A DNA stretch of 64,000 bases from Aliarcobacter cryaerophilus ATCC 43158 (GCF_003660105.1 NZ_CP032823.1:1942910-2006909), one strand, 5' to 3'; positions 47,559 through 56,852 are shown, counted from the first letter of the stretch. Notes: a model not told the origin generated them from the letters alone. Numbers and translations: made by a program.

Positions 47559-47908
47559 TTTATCTCTCTTTTATATTTAATATACACTAAATGTATGATA
47601 ATTAAAGATTTTAAAAAAAATCTCACCTATTTTCTTTTTTTTGATTTATATATTTTACACATGTCGCACATCATTTTTTATCCTTTCAATAAAGGTGAAA
47701 TTTATCTATCACCTACTAAACTGGTGAAATTATAATAATAAAAAAAATATTTGTCAAGAGTTTTTTAAAATATTTTTAAAATTTTGTTCATAACATCTAT
47801 AAAATGGTTATTTAATAGAGTATAGTTTAAAAAAGATATATTAAAATTAAAGAGATTTCAATATATCAAACACAAAAAAATATTATAAAAACTCTTTTTT
47901 AGACTTTT
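47559..47908 (-). promoter_or_regulatory. sbp upstream region
   Basis: A 350-base non-coding stretch, AT-rich. It contains the operator candidate at 47709-47735. Two more half-site-like elements occur: AGGTGAAA near 47692 and CACCTA at 47626-47631. No open frame, tRNA or insertion element was seen. The 3' part of the Rrf2 transcript also ends here, without a clear terminator. Confidence 0.5.
47709..47735 (-). promoter_or_regulatory. Rrf2-type operator candidate, sbp promoter
   Basis: TCACCTACTAAACTGGTGAA followed by ATTATAA. Inverted arms TCACC / GGTGA are separated by eight to nine bases. It is the best-formed copy of the three. Confidence 0.65.
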
Positions 47909-48367
47909 TTAAATACCCAAACCACCAACAAATTCCTCTTTTAAAACATCTTCTTTTGTAACAGGAGCTTGTCCTAAGCAAGAAGCAATAGTAGTTTTAT
48001 CTAAAATTTGTGCTGTTAAATTTCTAATATTTAAAAAAATCCTTCTAAAATAACATTTTCCTTCTTGACTACATGGTTCATAGCTAGAAACTGAAACACA
48101 AGAGATCATAGCAATCATACCTTCAAAATATCGTATAACTTCACCCATAGTTATCTCATCTGATTTTTTTGCCAAAACATACCCACCATATCTTCCAGGA
48201 ATACTTTTTACCCATCCAGCTTTGTTCATCTCAAGCATAATGTTTTCTAAAAATCTTCGTGGTACATCAATCTGCTCTGATAACTCTCTAATAGAGATTA
48301 AACTATCAGCTTCTGCTATTGCAAATAGAGCTCTTAATGCATAATCCGTTTTTTTTGATACTTTCAT
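47909..48367 (-). CDS. Rrf2-family transcriptional regulator with three Cys
   Basis: A 152-aa protein from the ATG at 48367 (MKVSKKTDYALRALFAIAEA). It has an N-terminal winged helix (IRELSEQIDVPRRFLENIM) and GRYGGYVLAK wing. Cys90, Cys99 and Cys105 (C-x8-C-x5-C) may bind an Fe-S cluster as in IscR/NsrR, though the spacing differs from IscR's C-x5-C-x5-C. By context it is a sulfur-responsive (CymR-like) regulator. Its operator covers its own ribosome site. Confidence 0.9.
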   Translation of the reverse strand: MKVSKKTDYALRALFAIAEADSLISIRELSEQIDVPRRFLENIMLEMNKAGWVKSIPGRYGGYVLAKKSDEITMGEVIRYFEGMIAMISCVSVSSYEPCSQEGKCYFRRIFLNIRNLTAQILDKTTIASCLGQAPVTKEDVLKEEFVGGLGI

Positions 48368-48372
48368 ATTTA

Positions 48373-48398
48373 TCACCTACCTAATTGATAAATTATAA
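48373..48398 (-). promoter_or_regulatory. Rrf2-type operator candidate, autoregulatory
   Basis: TCACCTACCTAATTGATAAA followed by TTATAA, 6 bases before the start codon. It covers the AGGTAGGTG ribosome site on the minus strand. Confidence 0.55.
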
Positions 48399-48430
48399 TT
48401 AATTTTAATTTTTCTGTCAAGATAGAAATA

Positions 48431-48465
48431 AAAAAAGGAGAGAAGATATACTTCTCTCCTTTTTT
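48431..48465. terminator. Rho-independent terminator after typA
   Basis: AAAAAAGGAGAGAAG (48431-48445), ATATA loop, CTTCTCTCCTTTTT (48451-48464+). A perfect stem with T-runs on both strands. Confidence 0.88.
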
Positions 48466-48488
48466 AAATTAAATAACATATTAGCTTT

Positions 48489-50303
48489 TTATGAATTCTT
48501 TTCTTTCTTAGCTGTTCGTTTTCTAACTGTTGGATCAAGCTCTCTTTTTCTTACACGAATAGAAACTGGAGTAACTTCAACAGACTCATCTTCTTCAATC
48601 CACTCTAAAGCATTTTCCAAAGACATAGTTCTTGGTGGAATAAGTTTAATAGCTTCATCAGCTCCTGAAGATCTTACATTTGATTGTTGTTTTCCTTTAA
48701 TAGGATTAACATCTAAATCATTATCTTTTGCATGTTGTCCAACAACCATACCAACATATACTTTATCTTGAGGTTTTATAAACATAACACCTCTATCTTG
48801 TAAGTTAAAAATTGAGTAAGCTAATGCTTCTCCATTTTCCATAGATACTAAAGCTCCATATTTTCTACTTTCAACTGTTCCACTATGTGGTCTAAACTCT
48901 AAGAATGAGTGATTCATAACACCCTCTCCTCTAGTTTCAGTTAAAAACTCTGTTCTAATTCCAATAAGTCCACGTGCTGGAATTTCAAACTCTAATCTTG
49001 TAGAACCTTCTCCCATTGGAACCATATTTGTCATAACAGCTTTTCTTTTTCCTAGTTTTTCAATAATAGCTCCACTATGCTCATCAGGAGTATCAATTAC
49101 AAGATGCTCAAATGGCTCCATTTTAACACCATTTTCTTCTTTAATAATAACTTCAGGTCTTCCAATACAGAACTCAAAACCTTCTCTTCTCATATTCTCA
49201 GCTAAAATAGTAATTTGAAGTTCACCTCTTCCGTTTACTTTAAATTTACCTTCACCAATTTGCTCATAACTCATAGCAATATTAGTATTCATCTCAGCTT
49301 TTAATCTTTCATCAATTTTATTTGAAGTTACAAATTTACCTTCTGTTCCTGCAAGAGGAGAATCATTTACAGAAAAAGTTACACTCAAAGTTGGTTCTTC
49401 AATATGCATAGGATCAAGTGGCATTGGGTTATTTGGATCACATAAGCTATCTCCAACATCAATTGTTTCAAACCCAGCAACAGCAACAATATCACCAGCA
49501 CCAGCTGTTTTAATATCGAATCTTTCCATTCCCTTAAACCCAATAAGTTTTGATACTCTTCCTTTTAATTTCTCACCATCTGCTTTACATAACATTACTG
49601 TTTCACCGTGGCTTATTGTTCCATTGAAAATTCTAGCAATTCCTATTTTTCCAATAAAATTATCATAATCAAGAGTAAATACTTGAAGCTGTAAACCATT
49701 TTCATCAGCTCCTAAAGGTTTTGGAACTTCTTTTAAAATAGTGTCATATAGTGGTTTAAAATCCATATTTCCATCTGTTGCATCATATCTTGCAAGTCCA
49801 TCTCTAGCCGCTGCATAGATAACTGGGAAATCTAATTGCTCTTCTGTTGCATCCATTTGCGCAAAAAGGTCAAAAACTTCATCAACAACTCTTTCAGGTT
49901 CTGCGGCTGGTTTATCTATTTTGTTTACTACAACTATTGGTCTATGCCCTAAAGATAGTGCTTTTTTAACAACAAACTTTGTTTGTGGCATTACACCTTC
50001 TTGTGCATCTACAAGAAGTAAAACAGAATCAACCATTTTTAAAACCCTCTCAACTTCTCCACCAAAATCGGCGTGTCCTGGAGTATCAATAATGTTAATT
50101 CTTACACCTTCATAATCAATAGCTGTATTTTTTGAAAGAATTGTAATTCCTCTTTCTTTCTCGATAGCATTACTATCCATAACTCTTTCATCTACATTTT
50201 GGTGAGCTGAAAATGTACCACTTTGTTTTAATAGTTGATCTACTAGCGTAGTTTTACCGTGGTCAACGTGTGCAATAACTGCAATATTTCTAATGTCTCT
50301 CAT
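48489..50303 (-). CDS. typA: Ribosome-associated GTPase TypA/BipA
   Basis: A 604-aa translational GTPase. G1 [11 protein letters not shown]2 region ERGITI, G3 [17 protein letters not shown]4 [10 protein letters not shown] are present, then domain II and the BipA-specific C-terminal domain ([21 protein letters not shown]). It helps 50S assembly and stress or cold adaptation. A 253-bp divergent region separates it from the thiosulfate transporter gene. Confidence 0.97.
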   Translation of the reverse strand: MRDIRNIAVIAHVDHGKTTLVDQLLKQSGTFSAHQNVDERVMDSNAIEKERGITILSKNTAIDYEGVRINIIDTPGHADFGGEVERVLKMVDSVLLLVDAQEGVMPQTKFVVKKALSLGHRPIVVVNKIDKPAAEPERVVDEVFDLFAQMDATEEQLDFPVIYAAARDGLARYDATDGNMDFKPLYDTILKEVPKPLGADENGLQLQVFTLDYDNFIGKIGIARIFNGTISHGETVMLCKADGEKLKGRVSKLIGFKGMERFDIKTAGAGDIVAVAGFETIDVGDSLCDPNNPMPLDPMHIEEPTLSVTFSVNDSPLAGTEGKFVTSNKIDERLKAEMNTNIAMSYEQIGEGKFKVNGRGELQITILAENMRREGFEFCIGRPEVIIKEENGVKMEPFEHLVIDTPDEHSGAIIEKLGKRKAVMTNMVPMGEGSTRLEFEIPARGLIGIRTEFLTETRGEGVMNHSFLEFRPHSGTVESRKYGALVSMENGEALAYSIFNLQDRGVMFIKPQDKVYVGMVVGQHAKDNDLDVNPIKGKQQSNVRSSGADEAIKLIPPRTMSLENALEWIEEDESVEVTPVSIRVRKRELDPTVRKRTAKKEKNS

Positions 50304-50466
50304 ACTTCTTCTTTTTTTGTAAAATTTTCGCGGATTGTAGCTAAAAAAAACTTAAAAGCTTATAATAGCTTAAAATATGGTTAAGCAAACAGTAAATATT
50401 GAGTAAAAGTTTTTTTACCTTTTTATATTAAATTAATCTTATTTTGTTAATATTCGCAAAATATAG

Positions 50467-50520
50467 GTTTGCGGTGCAAACAGACAACTTGAAACTCTTT
50501 TTTTTCATCTCAAGAATGTC
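50467..50520 (+). ncRNA. Candidate structured leader RNA before yeeE-tusA
   Basis: Two hairpins next to each other. The first is GTTTGC-GGT-GCAAAC (50467-50481). The second is GACAaCTTGA (50483-50492) pairing with TCAAGaaTGTC (50510-50520), closed by a 17-base T-rich loop. An A7-T-A-T7 stretch follows (50525-50540), then the AAAGGA ribosome site. I do not recognise a known riboswitch. The position before sulfur-transport genes suggests a cis-regulator. Confidence 0.45.
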
Positions 50521-50556
50521 ATCAAAAAAATATTTTTTTATTGTCAAAGGACTTTT

Positions 50557-51750
50557 ATGGAGTTTTTACTTAACTTAAGGAAAACCCTTTCAAGATTTTG
50601 GTCACCAATTCCAGCAGTTATTGCTCTTGGAGTTTTAAGTGCTTACTATTTTGGAATTACAGGAACTTATTGGGCTGTTACGGGTGAATTTACTAGATGG
50701 GGAGGACACTTTTTACAACTATTTGGCGTAGATGTATCTTCTTGGGGATATTATAAGCTTATGAGTATAGAGGGAAATATCTTTACAAGAGTTGATGGTG
50801 TTATGATTATTGGTATGTTTGCTGGTTGTATTGCAGCTGCATTTTGGGGAAATAATGTAAAATTTAGATTACCTTTAAATAATATAAGAGTTTGGCAAGC
50901 TTTAATTGGTGGTATAATTGCTGGATTTGGAGCAAGACTTGGAATGGGTTGTAACTTAGCTAGTTTTTTTACAGGAATTCCTCAATTTAGTTTTCATGCT
51001 TGGGTATTTACAGCATTTATGATGGTTGGAGTTTATTTTGGAGTAAAAGTTGCTCTTAGCCCTTTTTTTCAATCAAAAATAAAAATGCAAAAAGTATCTT
51101 GTGCAAAACCACTTGAGCATAATGAAGAGAAAGTTAAAAAGTTCTTTACTTTTGGAACATTTGTTTTTATAGCAATTATGCTTTGGGCTTTATATTTAAT
51201 CTTTTTCGCAAATAGTACAAAACTTGGAATGGCTATGCTTTTTGGAGCAGCCTTTGGACTTATAATTGCAAAAGCACAAATCTGTTTTACATCTGCATTT
51301 AGAGATATTTTTACAACTGGTAGAAGTGAGTTAGCAATTGCAATTATTATAGGAATGGCTGTTGCAACTTTAGGTGTATTTACATATTTAAATATGGGAG
51401 CTGCTCCAAAGATTTTTTGGACTGGACCAAATGTTGTGATTGGTGGATTACTTTTTGGTTTTGGAATAGTAATTGCAGGTGGTTGTGAATGTGGTTGGAT
51501 GTATAGAGCTGTTGAAGGACAGGTACATTTTTGGATTGTTGGAGTTGGAAATATAATTGGTGCAACTTTACTTGCATTTGTTTGGGATGATATTTCTGAG
51601 CCACTTGCAACTTCTTGGCCAAAAATCAATCTTCTTGAAAGCTTTGGACAATATGGCGGACTTGTAGCAAACTATGGATTACTTTTACTATTTTTTATAG
51701 TAATTTTAGTTTTAGAGAAAAAATATTTAAGAAAATCAAGAAATAGATAA
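50557..51750 (+). CDS. tsuA: YeeE/YedE-family thiosulfate transporter
   Basis: A 397-aa membrane protein with about nine hydrophobic segments. Key Cys motifs are GFGARLGMGCNLASFFTG (~127-144), AKAQICFTSAFRD and IVIAGGCECGWMYRAVEGQ. These match the conserved cysteines that pass thiosulfate in YeeE. The TusA-like gene follows 9 nt later, as in yeeE-yeeD. Confidence 0.9.
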   Translation: MEFLLNLRKTLSRFWSPIPAVIALGVLSAYYFGITGTYWAVTGEFTRWGGHFLQLFGVDVSSWGYYKLMSIEGNIFTRVDGVMIIGMFAGCIAAAFWGNNVKFRLPLNNIRVWQALIGGIIAGFGARLGMGCNLASFFTGIPQFSFHAWVFTAFMMVGVYFGVKVALSPFFQSKIKMQKVSCAKPLEHNEEKVKKFFTFGTFVFIAIMLWALYLIFFANSTKLGMAMLFGAAFGLIIAKAQICFTSAFRDIFTTGRSELAIAIIIGMAVATLGVFTYLNMGAAPKIFWTGPNVVIGGLLFGFGIVIAGGCECGWMYRAVEGQVHFWIVGVGNIIGATLLAFVWDDISEPLATSWPKINLLESFGQYGGLVANYGLLLLFFIVILVLEKKYLRKSRNR

Positions 51751-51759
51751 GGATAAAAA

Positions 51760-51999
51760 ATGGAAAATAAACAAATAGTTCCAGATTATAGAATAGACAT
51801 GCAAGGTGAGCCTTGTCCATATCCAGCAATTAATACTCTTGAAGCGATGAAAGAGCTTGAAGTTGGTGAAATTTTAGAGATAATTAGTGATTGTCCACAA
51901 AGTATAAACAATATTCCAGTTGATGCAAAAAATCATGGATATAAAGTACTTTTAATAGATAGCGACGGTCCAACTATTAGATATATTCTTCAAAAATAA
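51760..51999 (+). CDS. tsuB: TusA/YeeD-family sulfur-carrier protein
   Basis: A 79-aa protein with the catalytic Cys in GEPCPYPAINTLEAM (CPxP, ~17-31). It likely takes up the sulfur from thiosulfate delivered by the upstream transporter. The AAGGATAAAAA leader gives clean translation. It is the last gene of the pair and is followed by a terminator. Confidence 0.93.
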   Translation: MENKQIVPDYRIDMQGEPCPYPAINTLEAMKELEVGEILEIISDCPQSINNIPVDAKNHGYKVLLIDSDGPTIRYILQK

Positions 52000-52020
52000 A
52001 AGTAGCATCTTGCTACTTTT
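51998..52020 (+). terminator. Rho-independent terminator after tusA
   Basis: AAAAGTAGCA (51998-52007), TCT, TGCTACTTTT (52011-52020). It overlaps the stop codon. Confidence 0.8.
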
Positions 52021-52107
52021 AAATATTTACAATTTCTTGACAATTTATTATAGATTTATTAATTATTAAAGGATACTATTTCATAAATTATCACAAGGAA
52101 TTTTTGC

Positions 52108-53715
52108 GTGCTACAACTTTCTCAAAATAGAGTAATAATAATTAGCTCTATATTTTTAACTCTATTTTATAATTATAAATTCTTTAAAGATCTTATTCTT
52201 ACATATGGTTTTATAGGCTCAAATATTTTGTTTTTTTTATCAATAACTATTGTATTAACACTTTTAATTATAGTTTTATTAACTCTATTTAGCTCAAAAT
52301 ATACAACAAAACCTATACTAATAACAATTTTTATAAGTTCAGCATTTACAGCATATTTTATGGATAGTTATAGTGTTGTTATTGATTCAGAAATGATTAG
52401 AAATAGTTTACAAACAAGTTTTAAAGAATCTCTTGATTTATTTAGTTTTAGATTACTTCTTTATATAGTTTTTTTAGCAATTATTCCCTCTTATATTGTT
52501 TATAAAACTAGAATAAATTATAAATCATTAAAAGGTGAACTGCTTTCAAAATTAAAAACTATAATATTATCTTTAGTTATTATTTTTATAATAATTTTTA
52601 GTTTTTCAAAATTTTATACATCTTTTTTTAGAGAACATAAACCTCTAAGATATAATATAAATCCTATTTATTGGATCTATAGCATTGGAAATTATGTTAA
52701 TAAAACTTTAGATACAGCGCCAAGTGAAATTAAAGATATTGGTTTGGATTCAAAAGTAGTTGAAGAAGAGAATGAACCCAAAGAGTTGATTATTTTAGTT
52801 ATTGGAGAGACTGTAAGAGCAGATAGATTTTCATTAAATGGTTATTCTAAAGAGACAAATCCTCTTTTAAAACAAGAAGATCTTGTAAGCTTTACAAATA
52901 TGACTTCTTGTGGAACTTCAACAGCTCATTCAGTTCCTTGTATGTTCTCTATTTTTCCAAAAGATGACTACAGTTATAAAAAAGGTGCTTCAACAAAAAA
53001 TGTTTTAGATGTCTTAAATAATACTCAAGATGTTGCAATTTTATGGAGAGATAATAACTCTGATTCAAAAGGAGTAGCGCTTAGAGTTGATTATGAAGAT
53101 TTTCAAACTCCTAAAACAAATAGTGTTTGTGATGAAGAGTGTAGAGATGAAGGAATGTTGGTTGGTCTTGAAGATTATGTAGAAAAAAACAAAGGTAGAG
53201 ATATATTAATAGTTCTTCATCAAATGGGAAATCACGGTCCTGCATATTATAAAAGATATCCAAAAGAGTTTGAAAAATTTACACCTGTATGTAAAACAAA
53301 CCAGCTAGAAAATTGTACGCAAGAAGAGATAAGTAACGCCTATGATAATGCAATTTTATATACTGATTATTTTTTATCAAAAACTATAAATTTTTTAAAA
53401 AAATATTCAAAAACTCATGAGGCAGGATTATTGTATGTATCTGACCATGGAGAAAGTCTTGGAGAAAATGGAATATATCTTCATGGTATGCCTTATGCAA
53501 TAGCTCCAAAAGAACAAACACGAGTTGCATCTCTTATTTGGTTAGATGATGGACAAATGGGTCATGAATACGACAGAAGTAAAATAAAACAAAATAAAGA
53601 TAAAGAGTACTCACATGATAATTTATTTGATACTCTTTTGGGGCTTTTTGAAGTAAAAACAGAAGTATATAAAAAAGAGTTAGATATTTTAGATGAAGCT
53701 AGAAAAGAAGACTAA
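52108..53715 (+). CDS. eptA: Phosphoethanolamine transferase (EptA family)
   Basis: A 535-aa enzyme from GTG 52108 after AAGGAA. Five membrane segments (~8-165) precede a periplasmic sulfatase-fold domain (~225-520). VIGETVRADRFSLNGY holds the metal Glu, MTSCGTSTAHSVPC holds the catalytic Thr270, and VSDHGESLGENGIYLHG holds the metal Asp/His. Multiple Cys suggest disulfides. It adds phosphoethanolamine to lipid A or other envelope targets, releasing diacylglycerol. Confidence 0.93.
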   Translation: MLQLSQNRVIIISSIFLTLFYNYKFFKDLILTYGFIGSNILFFLSITIVLTLLIIVLLTLFSSKYTTKPILITIFISSAFTAYFMDSYSVVIDSEMIRNSLQTSFKESLDLFSFRLLLYIVFLAIIPSYIVYKTRINYKSLKGELLSKLKTIILSLVIIFIIIFSFSKFYTSFFREHKPLRYNINPIYWIYSIGNYVNKTLDTAPSEIKDIGLDSKVVEEENEPKELIILVIGETVRADRFSLNGYSKETNPLLKQEDLVSFTNMTSCGTSTAHSVPCMFSIFPKDDYSYKKGASTKNVLDVLNNTQDVAILWRDNNSDSKGVALRVDYEDFQTPKTNSVCDEECRDEGMLVGLEDYVEKNKGRDILIVLHQMGNHGPAYYKRYPKEFEKFTPVCKTNQLENCTQEEISNAYDNAILYTDYFLSKTINFLKKYSKTHEAGLLYVSDHGESLGENGIYLHGMPYAIAPKEQTRVASLIWLDDGQMGHEYDRSKIKQNKDKEYSHDNLFDTLLGLFEVKTEVYKKELDILDEARKED

Positions 53716-54397
53716 ACAAATTATATTTACAGCCTTTTTACTTTTGGCTGTAATTTCAATGTTTCAATTTACAGATTTTGATATAGAATTTCAATCTCTT
53801 TTTTATAATTTTGAAACAAAATCTTGGATTTTATCAAAAGATAATTATTTAGAAGATTTAATTTTTTATAGTGGATTTAAAAAACTATTTATAATATTTG
53901 CATCTATTATTCTCATTGCAACAATTTTATCTTTTTTTAAAAGAATTAAAATATTAGAAAAATACAAAAAAGGTTTATTAATAGTATGCTTGAGTACTAT
54001 TTTAGTTCCTTCTTTAGCTTCTTTAAAAAGTGTTACAAATGTTCCTTGTCCTGTAGATATTATAGAATTTGGAGGAGATTCAATTGATGTAAAAATTCTT
54101 GAATCATATCCAAAAGATTATATTCAAGAAAAAAAACAAAGATGTTGGCCAGCTGGTCATGCAACAATAGGTTTTTCTTTGATGGCTCTATATTTTTTAT
54201 TTAAAAAGCCTAGAAATCAAAAAATTGCTCTAGCTTTTGGTGTAACTGTAGGTGTATTAACTGGCGGATATAAAATATTAATTGGTGACCACTTTTTAAG
54301 TCATACATTAGTTACTATGATATTAGCTTGGTTAGTAATTTTGATTATTCATAAATTAATAATAAGGGAAAACTTTGAGAAATCAACCAAAATATAA
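53693..54397 (+). CDS. PAP2-family lipid phosphatase
   Basis: A 234-aa membrane phosphatase. About five membrane segments are visible. The PAP2 active-site motifs are CWPAGHATIGFSLM (second motif, His) and GDHFLSHTLVTMI (third motif). The first KxxxxxxRP motif is not clear; KQRCWPAGH has a nearby basic residue. It overlaps eptA by 23 nt, so may be a lipid A phosphatase of LpxE/LpxF type coupled to EptA. Confidence 0.85.
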   Translation: MKLEKKTKQIIFTAFLLLAVISMFQFTDFDIEFQSLFYNFETKSWILSKDNYLEDLIFYSGFKKLFIIFASIILIATILSFFKRIKILEKYKKGLLIVCLSTILVPSLASLKSVTNVPCPVDIIEFGGDSIDVKILESYPKDYIQEKKQRCWPAGHATIGFSLMALYFLFKKPRNQKIALAFGVTVGVLTGGYKILIGDHFLSHTLVTMILAWLVILIIHKLIIRENFEKSTKI

Positions 54398-54737
54398 CTT
54401 TTTTAAAAATACATCTTATGCATTAAAAGGTTTAATTGACTTAATAAAAAATGAAACTTCATTTAAAATTGAGCTAATAGTAACAATTCTTCTAATTCCT
54501 GTAATTATTTTTATTGATACAAACTTAACAAATAAAGCTATTTTATTTATAACTTTAATGGGAATGATTTTAGCTGAAGCCATAAATAGTGCAATAGAAA
54601 GAGTTGTAGATTTAGTAACTCTTGAACATAATCCTATGGCTGGTCGAGCTAAGGATGTTGGAAGTACTATTGTATTTATTAGTATATCTATTTTTGCAAT
54701 TACATGGTTAATTATATTATTTGATATATGTAAATAA
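54375..54737 (+). CDS. dgkA: Diacylglycerol kinase
   Basis: A 120-aa three-helix kinase starting at TTG 54375, preceded by AAGGGA. NAxxG-like NTSYALKGLIDLIKNETSFKIE, then EAINSAIERVVDLVTLEHNPMA with the catalytic Glu and AGRAKDVGSTIVF. It converts diacylglycerol, an EptA by-product, to phosphatidic acid for reuse. It overlaps the PAP2 gene by 23 nt. Confidence 0.95.
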   Translation: MRNQPKYNFFKNTSYALKGLIDLIKNETSFKIELIVTILLIPVIIFIDTNLTNKAILFITLMGMILAEAINSAIERVVDLVTLEHNPMAGRAKDVGSTIVFISISIFAITWLIILFDICK

Positions 54738-54816
54738 ATTGTCAAGTAAAAAAACATAATATCTTGAAACTATTCTTTTACAATTCTAAATATAAAAAAA
54801 TATTTAGGAGTAAATT

Positions 54817-55218
54817 ATGAAAGCATTTCTAATAGCAACTTTGGTTGCTACTTTAAGTTTTAGTGCTACTGTTGATGATTTTTTAAACTCTTTAAAACAA
54901 GAAGTTTTAAAGATAGATTTATCTTTCAAAGGTTTTGATTACAAAAGAGGTGAAGAAATCTTCTTATCAAAACATATTGGGAAAAAAGGTGAATTAATCT
55001 CTTGTGCATCTTGTCATGGTACAAATTTATACGAAGCAAATCAAAATCATTTTACAGGCAAAACGATAGATGCTCTATCTCCAAAAGCAAATCCAAACAG
55101 ATTTACAAATAAAGCAGAAATCGAAAAATGGTTAAAAAGAAATTTCAATGATGTTTATAATCGTGAAGGAACTGCACTTGAAAAAGGTGATGTAATTACT
55201 TACATCATAAATAAATAA
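54817..55218 (+). CDS. SHP-like monoheme cytochrome c (DUF1924)
   Basis: A 133-aa periplasmic cytochrome with a signal peptide (~1-17). The heme site is CASCHG (63-68). KGFDYKRGEEIFLSKH and FTNKAEIEKWLKRNFNDVYNREG are typical of DUF1924/SHP proteins. SHP binds O2 or NO and is usually encoded with a diheme cytochrome and a cytochrome b, as here. Confidence 0.85.
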   Translation: MKAFLIATLVATLSFSATVDDFLNSLKQEVLKIDLSFKGFDYKRGEEIFLSKHIGKKGELISCASCHGTNLYEANQNHFTGKTIDALSPKANPNRFTNKAEIEKWLKRNFNDVYNREGTALEKGDVITYIINK

Positions 55219-55230
55219 AAGGAGCGAACA

Positions 55231-55734
55231 ATGAAAAAAATAATCCTTTTAGGACTTACTAGCTCTTTATTATTTGCTGGTAGTATGAGTGTATCTATTA
55301 AACCAGTAGATAATACGATTTATGAAAAAGAGTGTGGTAGTTGCCATTTTGCATATCCAGCAGGACTACTTCCTAGTAACTCTTGGAATAAAATGATGTC
55401 AAATTTAAGTGACCACTTTGGTGATGATGCAAGTGTAGATGAAAAAACTTTTCAAACTCTATCAAGCTATTTAAATGAAAATAGTGCTGAAAAAAGTATG
55501 CAATATAAAAGAAGTAGAAAAATAGTTGAGAATTTAAATGGGGTTATTCCTGATTCTATTTCTAAAATGCCTTATATGAAGAAAAAACATAAAGATATAA
55601 AAGAACATTTAATTACTCAAAAAGAGGTTAAAGGTTTGTTTAACTGTACAGCTTGTCATCAAAATGCTAAAAAAGGTATTTTTAGTGATGATGATGTAAA
55701 AATTCCAAATTATGGAAAATGGGAGAAAAATTAA
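55231..55734 (+). CDS. Diheme cytochrome c (DHC)
   Basis: A 167-aa periplasmic protein with a signal peptide (~1-17). Heme sites are CGSCH (35-39) and CTACH (139-143). FAYPAGLLPSNSWNKMMSNL and HFGDDASVDEKTFQTL are DHC-family hallmarks. It probably passes electrons between the cytochrome b and the SHP-like protein. Confidence 0.9.
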   Translation: MKKIILLGLTSSLLFAGSMSVSIKPVDNTIYEKECGSCHFAYPAGLLPSNSWNKMMSNLSDHFGDDASVDEKTFQTLSSYLNENSAEKSMQYKRSRKIVENLNGVIPDSISKMPYMKKKHKDIKEHLITQKEVKGLFNCTACHQNAKKGIFSDDDVKIPNYGKWEKN

Positions 55735-55735
55735 T

Positions 55736-56509
55736 ATGAAAAAATCATATATTTGGTCACTACCAACAAGAGTTTTTCACTTTTTATTTGCTCTGTTTAT
55801 TCTAATTGCTTTTTTAACAGACGATGATAAACTTCTTAACTACCATGCAATTGCTGGTTACTCTATTTTTATTTTATTAGTTTTTAGAGTGTACTGGGGA
55901 TATTTTGGTCCAAAATACTCTTTATTTAAAGATTTTCCAGCAAATAAAAATGAAGCTAAAGAGTTTTTAAAAAATATCTTCGATGATAAACAAAAGTACA
56001 TAGGTCACAATCCATTAGCATCTTATGTGATGATAGCTATGCTAATTGTTACTTTTATTGTAATTGTTACAGGTATTTTAGCTTATGGAATACAAGATGG
56101 AAAGGGAATAGCATCTTTTTTAAATGACTCTTTTTTTAAAAAAATAAAACTTTTTAAAGAAATTCATGAATTTTCTGCAAATTTTCTTATTTTTTTAATT
56201 GTTGCACATTTAGCTGGAATTGCTGTTGATAGATTACTTCATAAAAAGCATGAAACTCTAAATTCAATTGCAACTGGATATAAAATGACGCAAGAAGATG
56301 AGAGCATAAAACTATCATTTTTACAAAAACTATTTGCTATTTTTATCTTTATAGCTTTTATAGCTTTTTTGATTTTTAATATTTATAAACCAAATAATGC
56401 CTTAGTTGCTTCAAAATTTGAGCCAATTGATTATAAAACACAAAATATATCTTTTGTAAATGAGTGTGGAAGTTGTCACACTCTTTATCCCACCAAATTT
56501 ATTGCCTAA
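55736..56509 (+). CDS. Cytochrome b561-type subunit, fused to a diheme domain cut by a frameshift
   Basis: From ATG 55736 (MKKSYIWSLPTRVFHFLF), 257 aa. Four to five membrane segments hold heme-b His residues (TRVFHF, NYHAIAGY, EIHEFSANF, VAHLAGIA). The last segment ends ~225, and a periplasmic part then begins a DHC-like domain: FVNECGSCHTLYP. The frame stops at 56507-56509 because of one extra base in CCC (56489-56491). Without it the protein would run on to 56852. The fused part is described in the next entry. Confidence 0.88.
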   Translation: MKKSYIWSLPTRVFHFLFALFILIAFLTDDDKLLNYHAIAGYSIFILLVFRVYWGYFGPKYSLFKDFPANKNEAKEFLKNIFDDKQKYIGHNPLASYVMIAMLIVTFIVIVTGILAYGIQDGKGIASFLNDSFFKKIKLFKEIHEFSANFLIFLIVAHLAGIAVDRLLHKKHETLNSIATGYKMTQEDESIKLSFLQKLFAIFIFIAFIAFLIFNIYKPNNALVASKFEPIDYKTQNISFVNECGSCHTLYPTKFIA

Positions 56510-56852
56510 AAAATCATGGGAATTAATAATGGGTGATTTAGAAAATCATTTTGGAGATGATGCCAGTTTAGATGAAAAAACAAATGAAAATATTCTAAGC
56601 TTTTTATTAAAAAATAGTGCAGAAACTTCAACTATGAAAGCTAGTTGGAATTTTATAAATTCAATAGGCAATAAAGATATAATTGCTTTAACTAAAACTA
56701 CTTATTGGGAAAAAAAGCACAAAGATATTCCAAAAGATGTTTTCAAAAATGAAAAAGTAAAAAGTGTTGCAAACTGTAAAGCTTGTCATAGTGATATAGA
56801 AAAAGGATTAATCGAAAATGAAAATATTAAAGATATTTCTGATTTTATGTAG
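56490..56852 (+). pseudogene. Frameshifted continuation: second DHC-like domain
   Basis: Read in the +1-shifted frame, the sequence continues PPNLLPKKSWELIMGDLENH, FGDDASLDEKTNENILSF and CKACHSDIEKGL, closely parallel to the DHC protein at 55231. Its own start at 56460 would lose the first CxxCH, so it is not an independent gene. It overlaps the next gene by 35 nt. Confidence 0.8.

Noticed and set aside
56460..56852. ATG-started frame as an independent small cytochrome gene
   Set aside because: From that start the first heme motif is out of frame, and the sequence continues the cytochrome b-DHC fusion after a single-base shift. It is treated as a frameshifted part.
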